Both the position numbers and the translations under genes were made by a program. This document shows, in pieces, positions 16,865 to 25,483 of a DNA stretch of 46,710 bases. Within the stretch, counting starts at the first letter, position 1; every line of letters begins with the position of its first letter. The notes below the pieces were generated by a model. That model ran no database searches. It was not told where the DNA came from and saw only the letters and a program-made list of their open reading frames with translations. Source of the stretch: an uncultured Flavobacteriales bacterium (GTDB lineage: Bacteria; Bacteroidota; Bacteroidia; Palsa-965); assembly GCA_937974275.1 (NCBI GenBank), contig CALJIF010000097.1, forward strand, positions 1 to 46,710. The letters run 5' to 3'.

Positions 16865-17310
16865 AGGGTTGGTTGGTTAGAAATCAAATTGGTGTGGGAT
16901 ACATCAACAACGAAACGTCCGCGTAAAAATCGTCTTCCGATGAGCACAGGATATTTCATGTTTGCACGATCCGATAAAGAAACGAAGCTGTGAATAATAC
17001 GTTTCCCGATTTTGATTCGGGTTCGTACAACGTAACGTTCTTCCGTTTCGCCAAACGAACTCTTGATCATTTTTTTCTTGAATTCCGAAAAACGATGTTC
17101 GCGATCCTGATATTCCGGATGTGTTTCATCCAATAGACGAAAATGCAATACGCCGTTCTCTACACGCACGTGATGGCAATGCAGCGCCGTTGTTGCAGCA
17201 CCGGTATCAATTTTCGCAACGAGTTTAAATAATCCCAAATCGGGGAAATCAACAAGTTCGCGCTTGCCGATAAGTTGTTTCTCCCGAAGTCGTCTGCGAA
17301 CAGTTCTCAC
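16861..17310 (-). CDS. RimK-associated ATP-dependent zinc protease-like (retropepsin fold) protein
   Basis: A 149-residue member of the Zn_protease/RimB family. The aspartic-protease-like motif is KIDTGAATTALHC, followed by the paired segment PVLIGRRFLRGRFVVDV. The family was named a zinc protease, but the fold and the D-T-G motif are retropepsin-like. Pseudomonas RimB is its likely counterpart, where it acts with RimK. The start is GTG 17310; no ATG is available in frame. It overlaps rimK by 4 nt and lies 18 nt after the SPFH gene. Confidence 0.85.
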   Translation of the reverse strand: MRTVRRRLREKQLIGKRELVDFPDLGLFKLVAKIDTGAATTALHCHHVRVENGVLHFRLLDETHPEYQDREHRFSEFKKKMIKSSFGETEERYVVRTRIKIGKRIIHSFVSLSDRANMKYPVLIGRRFLRGRFVVDVSHTNLISNQPTL

Positions 17311-17328
17311 CCGAAATAGTAATCGCGG

Positions 17329-18261
17329 TTATTTTTTCTTCACGTCCATCTGGCCGATAGCCATCATTTCACGTAACGTTTTCTGCATGCCCTCTGTAGA
17401 ACCATCAAGGAAAATAACATTTCCTTCTCCGTGTTCCGCAAAGTTCTTCACGGCTTCTGTCCACATGCTGAATAATATCAACGAAGCGTCAAGGTTGGAA
17501 TCCTGCATCATCTTCGCCGCGTGACTCATACCCTTGGCCACCTCTTCACGGAACAACGCAACACCCTGGCCACGTAATTGTGCCGCTTCTTTTTCAGCTT
17601 GTGCCGCGATCTTAATTGCATTACCTTCTGCTTCTGCAGACTTGGTTTTGGTGATTAATAATGCCTGACCTTCGTTCTCTGCCGCAGCTTTCAAATTATT
17701 CGATGCAACCACCTTTGCCATCGAGCGCATTACCTCATCATCAAACGTAATGTCGTTCAGTTGCAAGTCGATGAGGTGATAACCCCACGATTCCAACGTT
17801 TGATCGAGTTGATCTTTTACTGCTTCAACAATATCACGACGCAATGAAAGCACCTCGGATTGTTTTTTAGTTGCAACATATGCACGAACACTTCCTTCTA
17901 CGGAACGCACTAATGCGGCCATAAAATTTTGTTCGTTCACAAATTTGAAGGCTACGTTTTTAATAGTGCCTTCTTCGTTGTTCAGCACCGAGTACAACAA
18001 CATCGCAGTGAAATTGACATTTGCCTGATCGACGGTAACGGCCTGGAAACCTAATTCCACCGAGCGATTCTGAATAGAAACACGACGAAACACGCGTTCG
18101 ATAAATGGGATTTTAAAATTCAATCCCGGATACAAAGAGCGGCTATACTTACCAAAGATGGTAGTTACGCCCACCGTGCCTTGTTGAATTGTAGTGAAGC
18201 TCGAAATGAGCAGAAGGAAACCTAATGTTCCCAGAATACTGTAAAGTACAACGCTGTCCAT
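17329..18261 (-). CDS. SPFH/band-7 (stomatin-like) membrane protein
   Basis: A 310-residue protein. An N-terminal membrane helix (YSILGTLGFLLLISSF) is followed by an SPFH domain (TVGVTTIFGKYSRSLYPGLNFKIPF; QNRSVELGFQAVTVDQANVNFTAML) and a helical, Ala/Glu/Lys-rich coiled coil (about residues 195-245). It forms membrane scaffolds or rings; the precise role is unknown. It is the first gene of a leftward operon with the retropepsin-like protease, rimK and the deacylase. A possible TACCTTTC -7 box is at 18281-18288. Confidence 0.88.
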   Translation of the reverse strand: MDSVVLYSILGTLGFLLLISSFTTIQQGTVGVTTIFGKYSRSLYPGLNFKIPFIERVFRRVSIQNRSVELGFQAVTVDQANVNFTAMLLYSVLNNEEGTIKNVAFKFVNEQNFMAALVRSVEGSVRAYVATKKQSEVLSLRRDIVEAVKDQLDQTLESWGYHLIDLQLNDITFDDEVMRSMAKVVASNNLKAAAENEGQALLITKTKSAEAEGNAIKIAAQAEKEAAQLRGQGVALFREEVAKGMSHAAKMMQDSNLDASLILFSMWTEAVKNFAEHGEGNVIFLDGSTEGMQKTLREMMAIGQMDVKKK

Positions 18262-18280
18262 AGTTATTGGGTTATTTTCC

Positions 18281-18288
18281 GAAAGGTA
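18281..18288 (-). promoter_or_regulatory. Weak -7-like box for the SPFH-rimK operon
   Basis: TACCTTTC on the minus strand (7 of 8 matches), 19 nt before the SPFH ATG. TAATTTTA at 18333-18340 on the plus strand may serve the divergent oxidoreductase. Confidence 0.3.
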
Positions 18289-18357
18289 GAAAAAACCAAC
18301 ACACGGAAATCGGTGTAATGCCGACTATCCGCTAATTTTAGGCACAAAGTATAAGTT

Positions 18358-19404
18358 GTGAAAAACACCGAGGTTATTATCGTGGGGCAGGGCATAGCAG
18401 GATCTGTTATGGCGCATGAGCTGTGTAGCAAAGGCGTAGAGTGCCTTGTGGTTGATCTTCCCGGAAAATCCCGGTCTTCCCGTATAGCAGCCGGCGTGTA
18501 CAATCCGATCAATTTTCGGACGGCGCGTTTAACATGGAAGGCGCATGACTGTGTGCAGGTTGCTGCAGCATTTTACGAGTCGGCAGAGCAAACTACCGGA
18601 GTACACTTTCACAAACAACTTCCTATTGTCAGGGTGTTTCAGTCGGAGGAGGAAAAGAGATTATGGAGCAACTCTTTGACACAATTGGCGCCATTCGCCG
18701 GAGTACCGATAGAGCAGTACAACGAAGCGCATCAACCGTTCGGAAGCGGGCGAGTTACCGGAGGAGGGATGATCGACGCGGCAAAATTTTTACAAGCAAC
18801 GCGAGAGTTTTTGATGACACGTGGATGTTTGATCGAAGAAGATTGGAATTGGAACTTAATTAGCGAAACGAAAGAAGGCCTTGTTTATGACAACAGAATT
18901 ACGGCACGAGTTGTAATTTCTTGTGAAGGCTTTTGTGCGGAACAAGTGCATCGTCCGTTTCCCGTTGTTCCTACACAAGGAGAAACATTGCTGTTAAAAA
19001 GCGCAAGCTTCAGATCCGATGTAATCATCAATGGCGCGGTGTATCTGGCTCCGGTTGGTGATGGCTATTTTATTTGTGGCGCAACTTACAAGCCGGGACT
19101 TGCCGAGGAGTTGATAACAGAAGACGCGAGAATCGAGTTGCAGCAAAAGTTGGAAGCGATGATGCCGGGCGATTATGAAGTTGTTGCACAGCGAGCCGGA
19201 ATACGACCTGCAGGACGCGACAAGAAGCCGGTTTTAGGGAAAATGCGAGGGTTCGAAAACGTATACGCATTCAACGGTCTCGGCAGCAAAGGAGTGATGC
19301 AGGCGCCGTTATTGTCTCAAATGCTCTGGTCCCACATTCAGGACGGAACTGTGTTACCGGCAGAAGTAGACATTGCGCGTTTTCGCAAATTCATGAGCGC
19401 ATAA
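18358..19404 (+). CDS. FAD-dependent oxidoreductase (DAO family)
   Basis: A 348-residue flavoprotein with an N-terminal dinucleotide-binding motif (VIIVGQGIAGSVMAHEL), an SRIAAGVYNP segment and a C-terminal RPAGRDKKPVLG...NGLGSKGVMQAP block, all typical of D-amino-acid/glycine oxidase-like enzymes. The substrate is unknown, perhaps an amine or amino acid. The start is GTG 18358; MKNTEVIIVG places the motif at the correct distance from the N-terminus. It diverges from the SPFH operon and ends at a hairpin shared with the aldehyde dehydrogenase gene. Confidence 0.85.
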   Translation: MKNTEVIIVGQGIAGSVMAHELCSKGVECLVVDLPGKSRSSRIAAGVYNPINFRTARLTWKAHDCVQVAAAFYESAEQTTGVHFHKQLPIVRVFQSEEEKRLWSNSLTQLAPFAGVPIEQYNEAHQPFGSGRVTGGGMIDAAKFLQATREFLMTRGCLIEEDWNWNLISETKEGLVYDNRITARVVISCEGFCAEQVHRPFPVVPTQGETLLLKSASFRSDVIINGAVYLAPVGDGYFICGATYKPGLAEELITEDARIELQQKLEAMMPGDYEVVAQRAGIRPAGRDKKPVLGKMRGFENVYAFNGLGSKGVMQAPLLSQMLWSHIQDGTVLPAEVDIARFRKFMSA

Positions 19405-19434
19405 AAAACGCGACCCAATTGAGGATCGCGTTTT
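19403..19434. terminator. Bidirectional terminator
   Basis: The stem ACGCGA/TCGCGT (19408-19413 with 19426-19431) is flanked by A-rich sequence on the left and TTTT on the right. It can end transcription from both sides, the oxidoreductase (plus) and the aldehyde dehydrogenase (minus). Confidence 0.7.
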
Positions 19435-19452
19435 AGTAAGCACGGTTACTAT

Positions 19453-21006
19453 TTAGAAATTAAACTGAATTCCTTGAGCTAATGGTAAGCTGGTGGAATA
19501 GTTAATCGTATTGGTTTGACGACGCATATAGGCCTTCCACGCGTCAGAACCTGATTCACGGCCGCCTCCGGTTTCTTTTTCACCGCCAAATGCGCCACCA
19601 ATTTCTGCGCCGGAAGTTCCGATGTTCACATTAGCAATACCGCAATCGGAACCTTCGTGTGAAAGGAATAATTCCATTTCGCGCATGCTGTTGGTGAAAA
19701 TCGAAGAAGAAAGCCCTTGCGGAACACCGTTCTGAATAGCAATAGCTTCTTCAATGGTTTTGTATTTCAACACGTACAAAATTGGAGCGAAGGTTTCCTC
19801 TTGCACGATATGGAACTCATTTTTCGCTTCAATGATGCACGGTTTTACATAGCATCCGCTTTCGTAGCCGTCGCCGGAAAGCACTCCTCCTTCAACGACA
19901 ATGTTACCACCTTCTTGCTTCGCGCGCTCAATGGCTTTCAAATAATCTTCTACTGCTCCTTTGTCAATCAGCGGCCCAACGTGGTTGTTTGCATCCAATG
20001 GATTTCCAATTTTCAACTGACCGTATGCATTCTTAAGCACGCTTATGGTTTTGTCGTAAACGCTCTCGTGTACGATTAATCGGCGGGTTGAGGTACAACG
20101 TTGACCTGCAGTTCCAACTGCGCCAAACACTGCACCAACCAATACCATATTCAAATCAGCATGTTCAGAAACGATGATTGCATTGTTGCCGCCCAACTCA
20201 AGAATAGAACGACCGAAGCGTTGCGCAACCGTTGAAGAAACGTGGCGACCGATACGTGTGCTTCCGGTAAACGAAACCAAAGGAACACGAGAATCGTTAT
20301 TCATCATGTCGCCAACAGGATTACCGATCAACACGCAACTAACACCTTCCGGCACATTATTTTTCTTCAATACACTCGCAATAATATTCTGACAAGCGAT
20401 AGCGCACAACGGCGTTTTAGATGATGGCTTCCATACGCACACATCTCCGCAAACCCATGCTATTGCAGCATTCCAGCTCCACACAGCAACCGGGAAGTTG
20501 AATGCGGAAATAATTCCTACGACGCCCAGTGGATGCCATTGCTCGTACATACGATGCTTTGGACGCTCGCTGTGCATGGTTAAGCCGTACAACTGACGCG
20601 AAAGACCAACTGCGAAATCGCAGATGTCAATCATTTCTTGTACTTCACCTAAACCTTCCTGCAATGATTTCCCCATTTCGTAAGAAACCAGTTGCCCTAA
20701 CGGCTCTTTGAATTCACGCAAACGATCTCCGATTTGACGAACAACTTCGCCTCGCTTCGGAGCGGGCATCATACGCCACACCTTAAAGGCTTCAGTTGCG
20801 GCCTGCATTACTTTTTCGTAATCTTCAGCAGTAGCTTGATTCACACTACCGATGTATTGTCCGTCTGCGGGAGAATAAGAATCAACTTTCTTGCCGGATG
20901 TATTCCAGTGAACGGTTCCCGTTGAAGCACCAAAGTTGGTTTCTTTAATGCCGAGTTTATGAAGAGCATCTGCGATGCCGAATTTGTCAGTCAGTACTTG
21001 TGTCAT
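19453..21006 (-). CDS. amaB: Antiquitin-type aldehyde dehydrogenase (alpha-aminoadipic semialdehyde / piperideine-6-carboxylate dehydrogenase)
   Basis: About 517 residues. The enzyme oxidises 2-aminoadipic 6-semialdehyde to 2-aminoadipate with NAD(P)+ in lysine breakdown. Visible are VAVWSWNAAIAWVCGDVCVWKPSSKTP, VSFTGSTRIGR, catalytic Glu in LELGGNNAI and catalytic Cys in GTAGQRCTSTRR. The ALDH7-specific end has NIGTSGAEIGGAFGGEKETG and ESGSDAWKAYMRR. The start is ATG 21006; the longer frame from 21057 adds a non-homologous stretch. No other lysine-degradation gene is adjacent. It shares a terminator with the oxidoreductase facing it. Confidence 0.9.
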   Translation of the reverse strand: MTQVLTDKFGIADALHKLGIKETNFGASTGTVHWNTSGKKVDSYSPADGQYIGSVNQATAEDYEKVMQAATEAFKVWRMMPAPKRGEVVRQIGDRLREFKEPLGQLVSYEMGKSLQEGLGEVQEMIDICDFAVGLSRQLYGLTMHSERPKHRMYEQWHPLGVVGIISAFNFPVAVWSWNAAIAWVCGDVCVWKPSSKTPLCAIACQNIIASVLKKNNVPEGVSCVLIGNPVGDMMNNDSRVPLVSFTGSTRIGRHVSSTVAQRFGRSILELGGNNAIIVSEHADLNMVLVGAVFGAVGTAGQRCTSTRRLIVHESVYDKTISVLKNAYGQLKIGNPLDANNHVGPLIDKGAVEDYLKAIERAKQEGGNIVVEGGVLSGDGYESGCYVKPCIIEAKNEFHIVQEETFAPILYVLKYKTIEEAIAIQNGVPQGLSSSIFTNSMREMELFLSHEGSDCGIANVNIGTSGAEIGGAFGGEKETGGGRESGSDAWKAYMRRQTNTINYSTSLPLAQGIQFNF

Positions 21007-21027
21007 ATTCCTTGAATTAATGGAACA

Positions 21028-21035
21028 CGAAGGTA
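21028..21035 (-). promoter_or_regulatory. -7-like box for the aldehyde dehydrogenase gene
   Basis: TACCTTCG on the minus strand (7 of 8 matches), 21 nt before ATG 21006. It lies inside the rejected N-terminal extension, which supports the shorter start. Confidence 0.35.
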
Positions 21036-21101
21036 CAAAAAAGACCTGCGAGTGCATGTGATTTCAGGCACCGGTAATGCAATTAATAAATTGTAAACAG
21101 C

Positions 21102-21908
21102 TTATTTTTTCGGCTTCACAGCAGCCGCGTGATTGCGGTAAATAGTTTGTGAGATCGTGTTGAGAGGTCCATCAACAATGCGTTTCGGCGAATTCACCGT
21201 GTTTTCAAAACGTTGCGCCACTTTTCCCATGGCTACGCGCTGGCTTGTAGCGCAAGAGAAAATGGTATAATGTATAACCACCATACGCTTAAAGTTGGTG
21301 TTGCCTTGCATGTTCAACGGATCAGCGCCCAAATCGTTTTGTAAGTCCAGTTGATTCAGAAAAACGATGTATTCGCATTTGTATTTTTCCTTCAAGTATG
21401 GAATCAGATTCGCACTGAGAATCTTTGTATTCATGAACTTTTCGCCTTCATCGGGAGGAGCAACAACTTGCCCTTTCTGAATACCGCCCGGATCTTTAGG
21501 GTTTTTATTGTCTGTTTTAGCAACAGGCGCGGGATTGAGCGGAGAATTCACGGGAATAAATTCGGTAGCGGTCATGTTATACACCAGTCCCAAATCTTTT
21601 TTCATTTTCACCGTATCATCCAGCAAAGTGATCACTTCGTATTGTCCTGCAAAAGCGCGACGCATCTGATCAACGGCACCGCGACGAAAAGCGCTTTGCA
21701 TCTGCTTATAATTTTGACCCGTTTCTGCGCTGATCGATCGGGTAATATCCGATTCTGCATTGAACATGCGTTCATCGTAAGGCACTACCAGAATTTTCGC
21801 TTTCGCACTTGGCTTTTGCTCGCCCGGATCTGCGCCATCGCGCGTGGTTTGCGCCACAACACCGATTCCTTGCAGAATCAACAACAATACGATGAAAGCG
21901 TTACGCAT
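21102..21908 (-). CDS. Exported protein of unknown function downstream of rseP
   Basis: A 268-residue protein with a signal peptide (FIVLLLILQGIGVVAQ) and a mature start ILVVPYDERMFNAESDI. It then has a helical region and a beta-rich second half (CEYIVFLNQLDLQND, FKRMVVIHYTIFSCATSQRVAMGKVAQRF). A similar arrangement occurs in uncharacterised Bacteroidota proteins encoded near rseP, but no named domain is recognised and no catalytic residues stand out. It starts 5 nt after the rseP stop and is almost certainly co-transcribed, so a role in envelope maintenance or stress is plausible (inference). Confidence 0.65.
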   Translation of the reverse strand: MRNAFIVLLLILQGIGVVAQTTRDGADPGEQKPSAKAKILVVPYDERMFNAESDITRSISAETGQNYKQMQSAFRRGAVDQMRRAFAGQYEVITLLDDTVKMKKDLGLVYNMTATEFIPVNSPLNPAPVAKTDNKNPKDPGGIQKGQVVAPPDEGEKFMNTKILSANLIPYLKEKYKCEYIVFLNQLDLQNDLGADPLNMQGNTNFKRMVVIHYTIFSCATSQRVAMGKVAQRFENTVNSPKRIVDGPLNTISQTIYRNHAAAVKPKK

Positions 21909-21913
21909 AGATT

Positions 21914-23239
21914 TTACTTAATTAAGAAGCGATAAATATCGTTGCCATTGGCAAACACCAACAATCCAAGCACAATATACATGCCAATATTAAGCGCAGT
22001 AGCCATTACCTTGTCGCTTACTTTTTTCCCTGTGATCATTTCCCACAAGACAAAAAGAATGTAACCGCCATCTAAAACCGGAATCGGCAACAAATTCATG
22101 AAAGCCAAAATTAAACTGAGGTAAGCGGTTAAACTCCAGAATGCTTCCCAGTCCCAGGTAGAAGGGAACAAGCTTCCGATACTGGCAAAGCCGCCCATTT
22201 TGGAAGCGCCTTCTTTCGTAAACAAGAAACGCAACTGCTTTACATAGCCTACCATTTTTTTAACCGAAAGGTCAAAACCTGCACCCCATGCAGCAAAGAA
22301 GCCATATTCACGACGATCGAATGTGAGGTAATTTTCTGCGCCTTTTTGCAAAACCTGCATCTTGCCGTTTTCGTCCAACGTGACATTAACCGTTTGAGGA
22401 GCTCCGTTTCGAACTATGCCCAAAGCAATTGTTTTGCCTTTGTGTTTCGGCAATTCGCGCAGGAACTGCTGAAAATATCCTAAAGTATCGCCGTTGAGAG
22501 AAATCAAACTGTCTCCTTTTTTGAGGCCGCCTTTTGCGCCGGGCATTCCGGGAACAACAGAGTCCAGAACAAAAGGGATTTGCGGAGTAATTAAAAATGC
22601 GGCTTCGCGATCAATGACTTTGGTGTCAAAATCATCTGCAATATCAATGGTTACGTGTTGACCATTTCGATCAACCTCAACGGTTTTGGCTTTATCTAAA
22701 ATGATGGATAATACAGCGTCCTGAAAGTTGGGAATTTGTTGTCCGTCAACGCTAACTATTTTATCGCCATCCTGAAAGCCCGCAGCAAGCGCCAGTGAAT
22801 CACAGGCGATGCCGTACTTCGCATTCTGTGTGGGCAGGTATTCTTGACCGTACGACCACAACATCATACTGTAAATAACAACAGCGAGCAATGCATTTAC
22901 AGTAACGCCTCCTGCCAGAATAATTAAACGTTGCCATGGTTTTTTTCCGCGAAACTCATCCGGCGCAGGAGCTTCATTCGGCTTGTCCGGATCAGCCATC
23001 ATGCCGGCGATATCAACAAAGCCTCCAAAAGGGAACCAACCGATTCCGTATTCTGTTTGCCCGATTTTCTTTTTGAAAATGGAGAACTTCAATAAGTTAG
23101 AGAACGGAAATAAGAAGTCGAAGAAGAGATAGAACTTGTCTACTCGCGCTTTAAACCAGCGAGCAGTAATGTAATGTCCGAATTCGTGAAGGACGATTAA
23201 TAGGGAAAGACTTAAGAAGAATAAAGTGAATTTTACCAC
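21914..23239 (-). CDS. rseP: RIP metalloprotease RseP (site-2 protease)
   Basis: A 441-residue intramembrane zinc protease. HEFGH is at residues 18-22 in the first membrane segment, and the second metal motif is in LLPIPVLDGGYI near the C-terminus. Two PDZ-like regions lie between (around GFQDGDKIVSVDG and GGLKKGDSLISLNG). It cleaves membrane anchors of anti-sigma factors and signal-peptide remnants. A FGGFVDIAGM segment forms part of the membrane-reentrant region. The start is GTG 23239. It has its own -7 box and follows dxr, a pairing common in bacteria. Confidence 0.93.
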   Translation of the reverse strand: MVKFTLFFLSLSLLIVLHEFGHYITARWFKARVDKFYLFFDFLFPFSNLLKFSIFKKKIGQTEYGIGWFPFGGFVDIAGMMADPDKPNEAPAPDEFRGKKPWQRLIILAGGVTVNALLAVVIYSMMLWSYGQEYLPTQNAKYGIACDSLALAAGFQDGDKIVSVDGQQIPNFQDAVLSIILDKAKTVEVDRNGQHVTIDIADDFDTKVIDREAAFLITPQIPFVLDSVVPGMPGAKGGLKKGDSLISLNGDTLGYFQQFLRELPKHKGKTIALGIVRNGAPQTVNVTLDENGKMQVLQKGAENYLTFDRREYGFFAAWGAGFDLSVKKMVGYVKQLRFLFTKEGASKMGGFASIGSLFPSTWDWEAFWSLTAYLSLILAFMNLLPIPVLDGGYILFVLWEMITGKKVSDKVMATALNIGMYIVLGLLVFANGNDIYRFLIK

Positions 23240-23261
23240 AGTGTATAAATTATTGAAGGAC

Positions 23262-23269
23262 CAAAGGTA
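23262..23269 (-). promoter_or_regulatory. -7 box for rseP
   Basis: A perfect TACCTTTG on the minus strand in the dxr-rseP gap, 22 nt before the GTG start. No -33 TTG was seen at the expected spacing. Confidence 0.45.
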
Positions 23270-23281
23270 CTAAAACCGAGT

Positions 23282-24457
23282 CTAGCCTGCGATTAAACTA
23301 AGCGCCATTGTTCGCGCAGTTTCGTCTGAAGCTACCAGATCGTCATACGTGAAGGTTTCCATCCGCGTAACGGCTGCTAAGGTTTCGCCGATGATGTCCG
23401 CAATTTGCAAAAATCCGATTTTGCCCTCAAGAAATTGTTGAACCGCGACTTCATTCGCTGCATTAATAATACACGGCGCTGTTCCTCCCATATTCATGGC
23501 ATCGTATGCGAGTTGCAAGCAACCAAACGTTGTTTTGTCGGGGGCGTGAAAAGTGAGTTCGGGATATTTCATGAAATCAAATCGCGGGAAATCGCTCTTT
23601 AATCGATGCGGATAACCCATTGCGTATTGAATTGGAAGCTTCATGTCCGGTAATCCCATTTGCGCTTTCATGCTACCATCCGTAAACTGCACAATGCTGT
23701 GAATGATACTTTGCGGATGCACGACAACGTCAATTTGTTCGGGTTGCAAGTGAAACAACCATTTAGCTTCGATAACCTCCAGCCCTTTATTCATCAGTGT
23801 TGCAGAGTCGATGGTGATTTTCGCGCCCATGCTCCAGTTGGGATGTTTTAAGGCTTGCTCTCGTGTTACATGTGCTAATTCGTCGCGTGTTTTACCGCGG
23901 AAAGGACCGCCCGAAGCCGTTAAATAAATTTTTTCAATCGGATTATGAAACTCTCCTGCAAGGCATTGAAAAATGGCGGAATGTTCAGAGTCGACAGGGT
24001 ATAAATTCACGCCGTTTTCACGGGCTAATTTGGTCACCAATTCACCTCCAACAACCAGCGTTTCTTTATTCGCCAGGGCAATTTGTTTGCCTGCTTTTAT
24101 TGCTGCAATAGTTGAACGAAGTCCGGCGTATCCTACAATTGCGGCGAGCACCATGTCCACCGCTTCCATCTGTACCACATCACATAGCGCATCTTGCCCG
24201 CCGTATACTTTAACGTCGAGGTCGCTTAATAATGTTTTTAATTCAGGAAGTTTCGTGGTGTCATTAATCACAACAAAGTTGGGTTGAAACTCCCGCGCCT
24301 GTTGTGCCAGAAGCTGTACATTGTTCCCGGCTGCAAGCACCTCCACTACAAAACGATCACTGTTTGCGCGAACAACATCCAGCGCTTGTGTTCCGATAGA
24401 ACCGGTTGATCCGAGAATTGCAAGGCGTGTAGGCTGAATGGTGGTGGAACTGCTCAT
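23282..24457 (-). CDS. dxr: 1-deoxy-D-xylulose 5-phosphate reductoisomerase
   Basis: About 391 residues; second step of the MEP isoprenoid pathway (DXP to MEP with NADPH). Visible are the NADPH-binding GSTGSIGTQALDVV near the start, ALANKETLVVGGELV, the metal/substrate segment PVDSEHSAIFQCL, ASGGPFRG, HPNWSMGAKITIDSATLMNKGLEVIEA and VHPQSIIHS. The start is ATG 24457, not ATG 24481, because a perfect -7 box (24471-24464) lies between them and MSSSTT gives the usual N-terminus. Confidence 0.95.
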   Translation of the reverse strand: MSSSTTIQPTRLAILGSTGSIGTQALDVVRANSDRFVVEVLAAGNNVQLLAQQAREFQPNFVVINDTTKLPELKTLLSDLDVKVYGGQDALCDVVQMEAVDMVLAAIVGYAGLRSTIAAIKAGKQIALANKETLVVGGELVTKLARENGVNLYPVDSEHSAIFQCLAGEFHNPIEKIYLTASGGPFRGKTRDELAHVTREQALKHPNWSMGAKITIDSATLMNKGLEVIEAKWLFHLQPEQIDVVVHPQSIIHSIVQFTDGSMKAQMGLPDMKLPIQYAMGYPHRLKSDFPRFDFMKYPELTFHAPDKTTFGCLQLAYDAMNMGGTAPCIINAANEVAVQQFLEGKIGFLQIADIIGETLAAVTRMETFTYDDLVASDETARTMALSLIAG

Positions 24458-24463
24458 GGTGTG

Positions 24464-24471
24464 CAAAAGTA
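24464..24471 (-). promoter_or_regulatory. -7 box abutting the dxr start
   Basis: A perfect TACTTTTG on the minus strand, 6 nt before ATG 24457. It implies a leaderless or near-leaderless dxr mRNA and excludes the upstream ATG at 24481. Confidence 0.55.
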
Positions 24472-24505
24472 CAGGTATCAAACACCTGCGCGAATAGAAT
24501 GTTTA

Positions 24506-25372
24506 TTAAAACGTCACGTAATCCTGCGGATCAACCGGCGCTCCGTTATACCACACTTCAAAATGCAGGTGCGGACCGGTGCTATTTTCCCCCGTATTTC
24601 CAACAATGGCAATGGGCTCTCCGGCTTTTACGTATTGACCGTTTTTCTTTAATACCGCCGCGTTGTGTTTATAGACGGTTACCAAATTGTTGGCGTGTTG
24701 AATCATTACTACATGACCGTCTTCCACCGACCAAGAAGAAGATACTACAGTGCCGTCCAATGCCGCCTTTACAGCTTCGTTTTCTTCTGCAGCAATGTCG
24801 GTTCCGAAATGTTCTTCTCTCGGATTAAACGAACTGGTGACAGTACCACGTATCGGGGCAAAAAAGAAAAATCCTGCAATGCCGCCGCGCTTCACACCAC
24901 CCAACTCCAAAGCATATTTCTCATTCATGGCTTCAATTTCTGCGCGGAGCAAAGAATCTTCTTTGGACGGGCGGAAATCGATGTTGTCGTAGTTGCGTGT
25001 TGTATCACGGGGAACAACGGCGCCGCCGCTAGAATCAGCGCCGGTGAGTACTCTTTTTAAATTTTCGAGATATACTGCTCGGTTTTTTTCTACCAGTTCT
25101 AATGAATCGGCTTTAACTTTCAACGTGTATAAGTCGCGTCGCATATTAACATCCGCGTAACCGGGAATGTATTCACGAATCGGAGTGAAAGCCACCAGAC
25201 TCACCAGCAGAGTAGTCATTACAATGGTAATCGCGCTGAGTAAAACTAAGATCCCCAGTGGCGTAAGTCGCAACGACACGCGCTCCTCGAAGGTGTCGTC
25301 GTTCATTACCACCATGCGGTATTTTACCCGCAGACGGTCGCGCCAGTTGCGTTTTTCTTTCTGTTCAGCCAT
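24506..25372 (-). CDS. Membrane-anchored M23 (LytM) peptidoglycan endopeptidase
   Basis: About 288 residues from ATG 25372; the frame is open to 25438, but MAEQKEKRNW gives a typical start. Topology is a basic cytoplasmic tail of about 37 residues, one membrane helix (LGILVLLSAITIVMTTLLVSL), a periplasmic helical/coiled region and a C-terminal LytM domain. The zinc site is complete: H and D in EEHFGTDIA, and HLHFEVW. It cleaves peptide cross-links of peptidoglycan. This build (short tail, TM, coil, LytM) matches bactofilin-partner M23 enzymes. It is divergent from porW and a bactofilin gene. Confidence 0.9.
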   Translation of the reverse strand: MAEQKEKRNWRDRLRVKYRMVVMNDDTFEERVSLRLTPLGILVLLSAITIVMTTLLVSLVAFTPIREYIPGYADVNMRRDLYTLKVKADSLELVEKNRAVYLENLKRVLTGADSSGGAVVPRDTTRNYDNIDFRPSKEDSLLRAEIEAMNEKYALELGGVKRGGIAGFFFFAPIRGTVTSSFNPREEHFGTDIAAEENEAVKAALDGTVVSSSWSVEDGHVVMIQHANNLVTVYKHNAAVLKKNGQYVKAGEPIAIVGNTGENSTGPHLHFEVWYNGAPVDPQDYVTF

Positions 25373-25455
25373 TGCTATGCCCCAAATATCGTAATAATAG
25401 CGGTGGATTGGGCAACCATCCGCATTTCGGTACGTCAAACGTGCGGTTAATACAC

Positions 25456-25463
25456 TATTTTTG
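25456..25463 (+). promoter_or_regulatory. -7 box for porW/sprE
   Basis: A perfect TATTTTTG, 20 nt before ATG 25484. A -33 TTG is not obvious (TTCGG at 25426-25430). On the other strand GATATTTG (25390-25383; 7 of 8) precedes the M23 start by 10 nt. Confidence 0.45.
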
Positions 25464-25483
25464 TCGTCTTTCCGTTATACGGA

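Noticed and set aside
24458..24481. ATG at 24481 as the dxr start
   Set aside because: The -7 box lies between it and ATG 24457; the extra residues are not family-like.
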